A stretch of DNA of 21,825 nt from Hypsibius dujardini (taxonomy: Eukaryota; Tardigrada; Eutardigrada; Parachela; Hypsibiidae), in assembly GCA_001579985.1 (NCBI GenBank), contig LRSR01007620.1, positions 1-21,825 of the forward strand, given 5' to 3'. Positions within the stretch are counted from its first letter, which is position 1. Every line of letters starts with the position of its first letter. A program made the translations under genes and the position numbers. The notes under the pieces were generated by a model. It searched no databases. It had not been told where the DNA came from and worked only from the letters and a program-made list of their open reading frames with translations. Of the stretch, positions 9,111 to 19,200 are shown one piece after another.

Positions 9111-9169
9111 TTTTTTTTTTTTTGGATTTGCATCCCCTCCCCCCTCCCCACCTTGGGAAGTAACAAGAT

Positions 9170-9202
9170 AGATTGATAGATTGATTGATTGATAGATTGA
9201 TT
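9170..9202 (+). repeat. (GATT)n/(GATA) run
   Basis: GATA and GATT units, imperfect. A similar short run follows at about 9252-9268. The same motif occurs in the GPCR intron at 2642 and 2693. Confidence 0.85.
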
Positions 9203-9632
9203 CGGTGCCACCAGAGACGTGTAACATTACCAGTTTGGGGAAGAAACGGTCGATTGATTGGTTGATTGTCTGAATTGAACACCGACAGGTGTATGGTTGA
9301 CTGATTGGTCAAACTGAAACATTGCACCTGACTGGCCAAACTATCAATCAATGCTTTTCCATTTTGCACTTATTACACCAGATCAATCAACTCCTGGCGA
9401 ACCGTAACAATTTTCTCCGCCAGCTGTACATTTAAATGAGAATATGAGTAATAAATAATACAGCACGGAATTGCGCATTTCCCCCGGTATCCCTTCGTCC
9501 CGGAGAAAAAGGAGGTCGTTGTTACGGCAGACACACACGCGCCACGGACAATAAAACCGAGACATCATCCGGTTGCAGGCGCGCAAACAAAGAGGAGGAA
9601 CCCTCAGCGCACGTCAGAACCTGGCCGCAGTG
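9203..9632 (-). other. POLE 3' flank / probable 3' UTR
   Basis: Sequence after the POLE stop codon. A T-rich segment and a GT-rich segment follow within about 90 nt, but I find no AATAAA on this strand, so the polyadenylation site is not placed. Confidence 0.45.
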
Positions 9633-9708
9633 TCATTGCATCACAGCAGGGTAATTCAAAGCCAAAATCCACGAAACACTCTCGTGGAGAGTCTCCATGC
9701 GGAAGTGC
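9633..9708 (-). CDS. POLE: POLE visible exon 28 (terminal exon)
   Basis: A base completes Arg, then [24 protein letters not shown] and TGA at 9633-9635. It aligns with the human C-terminus HYGMSYLLETLEWLLQKNP..H. Acceptor TCCCGCTGTAG. No AATAAA is visible on the minus strand in the several hundred bases downstream. Confidence 0.9.
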
Positions 9709-11082
9709 CTACAGCGGGAGAAGGAGGTGAGGGGGATCATTTAAAGCGCGACCGAGAGTGATTAATTATGAAATACAGTTGAAGACATGTCAAGCAGACG
9801 ACAGGCAGGCAGGCAGACAGACAACAGGCAGGCAGACAGACAACAGACAGGCAGACAAAAGGCAGACAAACGACAGGCAAGCAGACAACAGACAGGCAGA
9901 CGACAGGCAGGCAGACAGACAGGCAGACAGGCAGACGACACCAGCAGGAATCGCAGCATTACCGGCTAATGTTTTCGAAGATGCGCATCTTCGTGAGGAA
10001 GGCCTCGCGGGGGATGGTGTTCTTAAACTGGCCGCCGCAGCTGCAGGTGCGGGACACGTGCCGCTCGAAGATCTAAAAATTACGTGGATATATTGTGAAA
10101 AATAACTCCGCCTTTATTCTTCCGTAGGGAGGAGTTCTTCGACTTACTTGGCGGCATTTCGGGCAGCGAAGGTCCTGCAGGTGGTAGGAGGTGTTCATCT
10201 TCTTCAACGCCACAAACAGCCGCTGCTCAATCTCCACCGAGTCGTAGGTCTGACCGCATTTCGGGTAAGTGCACTTCCAGACAAGGCTGAAAAGCAAAAA
10301 CAGTTCTTCATCAGCAGGAAAAGACACCGCGATAGAAGAAAGGAACTCACCTGCCGTCTCTCATCACAGTCTGATCCTTACACAGATCTAGATCCCGGCA
10401 GCAGTTGCATCGAGAGCAGATCACCTGCAAAACAGACACCCAGAGACTGAAATCTAATTCAGACCTTGTTAACAGACACGGTATTCATGTCATTGTATTT
10501 TTCTCCCACCTCAGGAACAACATAGGTCACACAGGGATCCTTCCATTCGGCTACCGGCGCGAACTCTCCGATGCCGATCATCTTCAGCAGGTCGCGCTTC
10601 ATTTTCCGCACTTCTTTCTCCACCTCTTCATGCAGGGACAACACCTGTGGCTCGAAAAAATTTCTGGCTAGACAAGTACGCCACGGCACGACAAACCAAA
10701 CAACCTAGTAAACGGTAAGCCTGGATTAGCTGCTTGCATGCCACACGAACCTTGCACACCGACTTAATCAATTCCAGGGCCGGATTCTGCATCTGGAAGA
10801 CCGATCCAGGGGCCTCCGGAAAAACGGGATATTCTTCGATGTCCTTGCCATCACGCCGTTCCTTGTTGCTCGGTAGAATCCTTGTGACTTTGACGACGTT
10901 TCTGGATTAAAACGGGAAAAAGTAATCGGATTGTCCGATATTGAACCGCGATTTTTGAGGATTAATCTAGTCGCATGTACACTTGCTGGCCTTCCGCCTC
11001 GCCCTTCTGTGCGTCTTTGGGCAGGTCCCTCAGTTTATCCTTTTGCCTATTTCTCTTTGTTCTGTCTGCCTGTTTTCTGATC

Positions 11083-11150
<68 letters not shown>

Positions 11151-11929
11151 GCCTGTTTTCTGATCGTCTGTCTGTCTGTATGTCTGTGTGTCTGTCTGCC
11201 TCTCTGTGGACATTATGCGTGGCTATAAAGAACTTACTGAAGCATCAGATCGGTCATATCGGTCTCAATTTTTTTCCGAAGCAAGCGAACTGGTTCGATG
11301 GTCTTCCGCTCAATCCCAGCTTCCTCCTCGCCATCCTCCGTTCCGTGTTGAGAGAGGATTTCCCCCGATGTGACCTTGTAGTATTCGTGGAACAACCGAC
11401 TGGCCTGATGGACGTACGCGCCGACCACCGTTTGAAACATGGTCCGGCACATGTCCGGCAAGAAGGTCGCTAAGTTCCAAAAGTGGTTGATGTGCGGATG
11501 GTCCGTGTCCTTCTGCTCTTGTGAGAAGAAACTTAAGTCCCCAAAGAAGTCGCTGAACGTTTCATCTTCCCTCTGCGTACGGTCCAGTTCCGATCCTTCC
11601 GGCATTTTAACACGAAGAGCGGCGAAATTAGACTGTATGAAAGAACATTTGGTTTTGAAGTACAGTACGTTGCAGTTGAATCTGCTTGTCAATTGCTGCC
11701 TTTTGCTACGTGCATAGGTCTTCGTCTGTTTATTTTAGATCTGCTAATGTGCTGGCCTGTCTTGATTGCTGATGTACCTCCCTGCCTATCAGTCTGTCTG
11801 TGCAGTGATTTGACTATCTGATTGTCTGCCTCTTTGAAACTCTGCCCACATACTTGTCTGACTGTCTAGTTATCTGCTTATGTCATGCCTGCCTGTTTGT
11901 CTGTCTGTCTGCCTGTCTGCCTGTCTGCC

Positions 11930-11967
<38 letters not shown>

Positions 11968-13230
11968 CAGTTGAATCATTACCGCATCGAGCCACAACAT
12001 GGTAGTCCAAATCCGTCGCGGCGAGAACACCAGCACCCGGAACAGCTTCTCCTCACACACCCGGTGCATGGTATACCGGACCTGCGCCAGGGCCTCATTG
12101 ACATTGCCGCGATCGGTGTTGAAGATGATCCAGCCGTTACAGGCATAGACCACGTGACAGCCAAACTTGCGACAGTCACCGACCAGCCTGATCAGCATCT
12201 TCCGCATCAAGCCGATCAGCATCCGATGGAGGGCGGGGTCGTACAGCAGCGAGGTGGGAGAACGCAGCCACCGAAAGATGTGCATGGAGACTTCTTCGGC
12301 CACCAGGCTCTCCTGGTTCCGGCTGAAAATGTTACGTACCATGGCACCCACTAGACTGAAGGCGTTGTCGATTTGCGCGGCCTCATCGTAGGTGGCTGCA
12401 CCGGTCACGGTGTGGATGCCGCTTTTGATCTGCTCTTCCAGTCGCGTCTAAAACGGGGGCATAAATGATTCACTGATTCATCCAAGCAATCAAGCAAAGA
12501 AAGTAACAAAACAGTATACATGATTTTGGCTAAATTTTAATGTCACAAACGAACCTGCGGTGCACGTTCAAAGCTGGTCGCTGCACTGACTCCGTCCTGG
12601 CTGTGAAGGTGTTGATTGAGCAAAACGGCGCACACTGCCAGAAAGTCGACTTCCACATGAACCGTACAGGTGCCGTAGAAGCCGGGATTGTTGACCTGAA
12701 GGACCTTTTCCTCGTCTTCAGCAATCAACCTGAAGAGCGGGGAAGCCATAAATATTGCGCAATCTTGTAAGACGGCTAAGGCGTTCTCCAGGCTGGATAC
12801 CTAATGTCATCTGTTTCTTTGCCACCGAAGTCTGGCCGGTCTTTAGACGTGCCCCACATCACCATATTGTGCTTCTGAAGGATACGGGCGTACAGTAGGT
12901 CACACCCGTAGATGGTAGTGTCCTAAATCAGATGGAGGAATTCTAAACTTAAAACTGAGAGAAGTAGACAGACAGAGGAATAAATAGTTAACTTAGACGG
13001 TCCAAACTCAGACACAGAACCAGACGGATAAAAAAGACAAGAGACATAGTTGACCAGACACACAGAACAGCGAGCAGGCGGACAGACACTCGGACATGCA
13101 GAATAGGCAGAGATAAAGCAGTCATTCCGATTCGGACGGAGAGACAGACGGACCGACAAACAGACAGGCAGACAGACAGACAGATGGGCAGACAGAAAGA
13201 CAGACGGACAGACAGGTGGACAGACAGGTG

Positions 13231-13266
<36 letters not shown>

Positions 13267-16200
13267 GGTATGTGGACAGACTGATAGCTCAATACGAGTG
13301 CGCAGTTTGACAGAAAAACAGATGTCAGATACCGGCATATAGGTAAGCAATAGGTAAGCAGGTATGTAGTGAATCAGCCAGGTAGACCTAGCACACATGA
13401 AAAGTGAAGTAGACAATCAGGCAAACAGACGAATATGCTTACTTTCGGCAGATTTCCCAGCGGTACATCGAAATAACGAGCTTTATCGAGTGAGTCCTCT
13501 AACACCTTGTGCAAGTCCAGATACTTCTCCAGCATCATCTTGGCGGCTACCGTCTGCCAACCAATCACGCGGTATGCCAGAGGGTCATCGTCCACGTGGG
13601 TCGATATGACCGGAACGTTCCCCAGACTCGGCACGCGAGCTAGCCACGATGAGAAGGTTTGTCGAGAATGGAGGACTAATACGGTCGGTCCGATTTTTTC
13701 TTTGTCAGTGGCGCTGTGTTTCCTCGGTTGTGCCAGGTACGTAGACAGCGTCTTCTCCAGCAGATGATCGATCTGAAGATGCAAGTAACAGAATGAAGCC
13801 CTTCGTCACAAACTCAGCAAACTGCTAAGCCGAATAGAAAAAGGGTACCTTTTTCGCATCCCTTTCGATTTTAATTTCGGAAAATTCGTGATTATCGCCT
13901 TGAAGGAAGGCCTCGTCTGTGCCAGCATCTATTCGATGCTGTCGGAGCCGGTTGAAAAGATTCTTCATAATGGGTAGTTCGTTGGTCGGATTTGGTGCCG
14001 GATTTTGCACGTAAACAACAACTTTCTTCTCCTTTATGAAGAAGAGTCCGAAACTAAAGAACAGTACACATTAGGGTAACAGGGGACAATTCGTTTCACA
14101 GACAAGACTAGTGTACTGCTGAAACGTGCAAATCTGGTCTCCTTGGTCCGTCCATTTGTCTGCCTACCATTCTGTCTGTCTGTCTGTCTGGCTGTCTGTC
14201 TGCATGTCTGTCTGCATGTCTGTTTGTCTGTCTGTCTGACTGTCTGTTTGTCTGTCTGACTGTCTGTCTGTCTGTCTGTGTGTCTGTTTCTCTGTTTCTC
14301 AGCTCGTGTATCTGCTGGTCTGTAATCCTGTATGCCTCCACCAGCTTACACGGATTTGCGGTCACTTTCATGATGATACAGATACACAAAATTCAGCCGT
14401 TCATCACTTGACAAATACTCCTCCTCTCCATGAGCCGGCACCCGCTCTAAATCTTCCAGCAGGTAGACATCCGACGTGCGATTGGCCACCTCTTTCCGTT
14501 TGGTCGGGTAGACGCGACATCGACTGCCCAGCATGGTTAGCACTCGGAACATCAACGGCATTTGCGTCTCGTAGATGCCCTCCACCATGGGGTCGGTCAG
14601 GTCGTTGAGAAGCTCGTTCTGGTGGTCGAGGAAAGCCTGCTCATCCACCCGGTACTCATAGAGGTACAGGGTGTGCTTGGAGCGCGGAAGGAGTTTGGTG
14701 ACGCGACGCACCACCTGGCCGTCTTCGGAGTCTTTCGGGACCCGCCGATTGATGTAGAAGACGCGGGAGACTTTCAGGCGGATGGAATGGAGTTGGCTGT
14801 TGACAATCAGCCAGAGTTTGTAGATGCCCGCGTGACCGGTCTCCGCAATCTACGAGGGTGCGAGGGAAGATACTTTTAGACATACAGGCAAAGACAATCC
14901 GAACTGTCCCCACTCCCTTACCTGCACGACCTGCCACGGCTGTTCGACGATCTGCTTCTTCGTCTGTCGGACAAACGACTCCACACTCGCACCGGTTCCC
15001 ACCCGAATGCCCGAGTCAAAATTATCCGATCGCGACTTCTTTCGCTGCTGCTTATTCTTCCGCATCCACGCCCACTTTTTTCGGTGGAACGTCAACCAGA
15101 CCAACATTTCTGCGGCTGTGGAGCCCGGCGCGGCCGGGGCAGGGCCCAAGGCATCGCGCCAGTGGGTGGACGAGGCCACATCAGCTGGTAAACCGACACA
15201 GGCGGCTTTGCGTTTCTTACTTCCCGCTGCTGCGATCGTAGATGCGGCATGACGCTCTGGAATGGGCTGACCGATGTTCAGGCTTTCAATGTCGAGGACG
15301 ATATTGTCTGTGAACGGCGCAGCACTGCTGGCGGCAGGGGGCACAACCACCGTCTTGGGCAGGCGTTTGAACATGTCGGTGATGCGTTGCTGTTTGAAGG
15401 CATCGTTGTGCTCGGCCACCTTGGCGCGCAGCCAGTCCGGATGGGGCACCCGCGGAACGGGATTCGACAACTGCACACGAACCACCGAAATGATTCAAAG
15501 AGCGAGAATCCAACATGCGCCCCGACAGACGGAACAGACAGACATGAATTCAGTCAAACAGACACACAAAACCGAGGAACATGCCGAAAAGATAAGCAGT
15601 CAGGCAAACGGAACAGAACAAACAGAATTCATCGAAACAGACACATAAAATGAGAGACAAGCAGAGAGGGTAAGCAGTCAGGCAGACATATGGAACATAC
15701 AGACAAGCCAAAAGATACAAGTGCGAGAGACAGGCAGAAAAGGCAAGCAGTCAGGCAGACAAACGGAAAAGACAGGTATAGATTCACCCAAACAGACAAA
15801 AGGAAGAGAGACGGATAACAAGGGCAAGCAGTTAAGCAGACAAGCAGGTAGACAAGAACATGATTGATAGACAAAGCGAATAGAGGAACTATAAGGAAAT
15901 GCGAAAATCCGATCGACTGTCGAACAGACAGACAGAACGAAAGACCTGTCAGACGTACTAAGTCAGACGGACTAAGGATGGAGCAAAATCGAGTTGACCA
16001 AGCAGTAAGTGCCCGAAAACAGACAGGCACAACGACCCATAGGAAGACGTAGGAGCAGTCCGAAGAGAAACGAAAAACGGAATACAAAATCGAGCGACAA
16101 CCAACCACCGACAGGCAGATAGACAACTAATGGCACTATAAAGTGACAGACAGACAACAGGACGTACGCTTTGCAAGGCCGCAGGGATGGTGATGATCTT

Positions 16201-19200
16201 TTGAATAGTGCCGCTGATCCTTTCCAGGTAGTAATCCCAATCGAGAATGTCGCGGATGTCATCGGATTCCAGAGCCGGAATTTTCTGCCAACTCCGCAGA
16301 CACTTGTTGCGCATATAATCCGGCGCTTTCCAAATGGCCAATGGGATGGCTCTGAGAACGGAAGACGTAACCAAATGCAGTTACAGAACGAGGAAGAGTC
16401 AATGAAATCGTTCTCATTTACCGCTCAGCGATCGGGGCTCCCTCCGGCTTCCGGGCAATTATGAATCGGCAAGCTAGTCCGGCGTCCTTGATCACACTCG
16501 CGCCGAGAAACTCCGCTAACCGGCGTGCCGTCGTGATGGCGGTAGACTTGAGGCTGCCGTACTCAGTGATCTTCTTGGACATGTTACGGCTCTCGGAGAT
16601 CAGCTCGTAGAGCTTGTCATCGTCCAGTGTGGCGCCCTACAATCACCAGAAGCGAAAGGTAGCCACACTCGCAACTGATGCAGTACTCGTACAAGATGTA
16701 GGGCGTTAAGCTAAAGGCCTGTCTAAACCACCGACACCATGTAGTATAGCATTTCTCCTATGCGCCCAGAATAGCTTTAAACAAGATGTCAGTTGAGAGG
16801 CATGTCCATCTGGACAAGAGATTCTTGGCCAGGGTATCTGAGATTGTGACAACGTGAGATGGAGTAGATAGGGACACTAAAACAGGATACGCTGTTTTGT
16901 CTGTCCGTCTGTCTGCCTGCCTGTCTGCCTGTCTGTGTGCTCAGGAATGTCTGAATACTGACTGATTTGTAGCTCCCTGCCTGCCACGTCTGCTGGACGT
17001 GATTGCTCTCCGCCATACCTTAGTGAAAATAATGTCCAGCGACTGATCCGCCACCTTAGCCACTTCTGCGTAACACTCCTGCAGGGTACCGCCCAACAGG
17101 AACGCCCCAAAGACATCCGTCTGAAACTGCTTAATTAACTGCAACTCCCCGCGGCGCTTCACTTCAAATCCCTTCAGCTCCGCTAGCGAGCCATCAAAGT
17201 TAAACACCGCATAACGCTTCTTCAGCCGTTTTCCTTCCTCTTTCGAAGCCGGCAGGATCATCGCCAGATACGGTCCGTCCACCTCGAATCCGATCGAGTT
17301 CTCCGTGCGGATGTCGTAGCGTTTGTTCGCGCGATCATACTCCTGATACTGATCGTTGGAGAACTCATCGCGCACCATCACGTTCAGCATCGCGCCGGGG
17401 TAGTTGATGGTGCCCCTCTTCCGGCCGTTGACTTCGATGTCGAAAGTCTCCGGGAAGGACTTGGGGATGGCGCACCAGATGCCGTCGGTGTCGAGCTCCA
17501 GAGGCCGGCCGATCTGCTCGACAATCTGGCGAGCGCGCTTGATTATGGCCCCGCCGGTGTGGCAGACGATGCCGGCCATTTCCATGCTGTACCACCGGGC
17601 ACTACAGAAACGAGAAATGGTCCTTCAAATTCAGTTACGTAGATCTTCTCCTTACCCTCGTCGCATGACGTATCCGTAGAAGGAGTTCAAAATGCATTTG
17701 TGCGCCAGTTGAAGGGAGTCATAGACCACTTCCAGCGCTTTGAACTCCTTCTCCAGCTCGGAATTCCCAGTGCGCTGTGCTTCAGCAATGTCCCGTTTTG
17801 CTTTCTGCACATTAAAGAGAGGAAATGTAGAGAAGAATGTTCAACAGAAAAATCGTCAAACAACACAAACCTTTTGTTTATCCTTATACTCATAACGGCA
17901 GTCGCGAAACATCCGTACAGTGTCCACGTAGAAGCTGTTTTCTCGCTGGCAGACGACGGACTCGCGGCCTTCTTCGCGGGTGATGTGGACCTTCTTGAAG
18001 TTTCCTCTGCACCACTCTGTATAAGTTTCAAACTCAGTTATATGGAAAATTCTAAGTTAAACAAAAAAAACAACTGCGTAAGACATGCCAGTGAGCCGTT
18101 TCTTTTCTTCCTTGGCTTTCTCCTCCCGCGTCAGCTGATGGAAGGCTCTGGGCGGACCGCCGGGCTTGTCCGACGGGAACTTCTCATTCTCTAGCTGCTG
18201 TTGCACGCGGTGTAGATCGCTGATTTTAGCGGGCACTGAAAAAAAAAGGAAAGCAGTTCAGTCCGAGCAGTTCTCAACTACCAAAAGTTGTTACAGGAAT
18301 TGATTAAGACAAGACAAGATAAGGAACCACTCGAGCTGAAGGCACATGGGTGGTATATTGTGCTGGGTCATCGAGCACCTGACAGTTCAAGAGACAAAGA
18401 CAGACAGATAGCACTGCGGCTGCAAGGGAAAAAAAGGATAGAAGGACCGGCGAAAAGGCTGTCCGAACGTCCAGCAGTTAGACCGAGTGGGCATCTGGCC
18501 GGGCAGAGCAGTGATCGGTCTTGTTTACCGACAACCAGAATGATGGACGATTCTACTACTGTAGATTATGGATAACTAGTGGAAGACGGTCGACTCAGGG
18601 GACGGATCATCGATATGGCACCAGACCGACCGTTAACTGATCCGACCGCATGTTCACCAGCCGACCTATACTCGGTGGAACCTCCGGTCGCTCTGGCTGA
18701 CCGTCCACTGCTGCGGCGAACAATGCAACACTACACACCGTTCCTCAGAGTGACGGAATCGTTGACTGAGTTTCGGACCGTTGGTGGAAGGCTGTCGAGC
18801 AATGGGCAGTCCGATAAACCGTTCATCTCCGCTCCAGCCAGCTGTCCACCAACCGACTTGTCCGTCATTTCGATGAACCGGTCTCCGTGCATCGCTTCAA
18901 CCGGCAATGCAACACCGTCCGTCACTCAGTCTTGTCGTCCACCGTTCCGCTGGTGATGGATAGACAGCCGTAGCACTGGACGGTCCGACAAAGTCACGGA
19001 CGGAGCAACCCAGTCGCCAACGGTGTGCCAGTCTGACCAACCGACCATCACTCGGTCGCTTTAATGGACCGAAATGCTCCGACCACCCATTCAACGCCCT
19101 CAGCAACTCTGTCAGGTCATCCTCCGTTCAGTCAAACATTCAGTCGCTTCATCAGAGAGTCAACTGACCCGACCAGGACAACGACTCGATCGTTGCTGTT

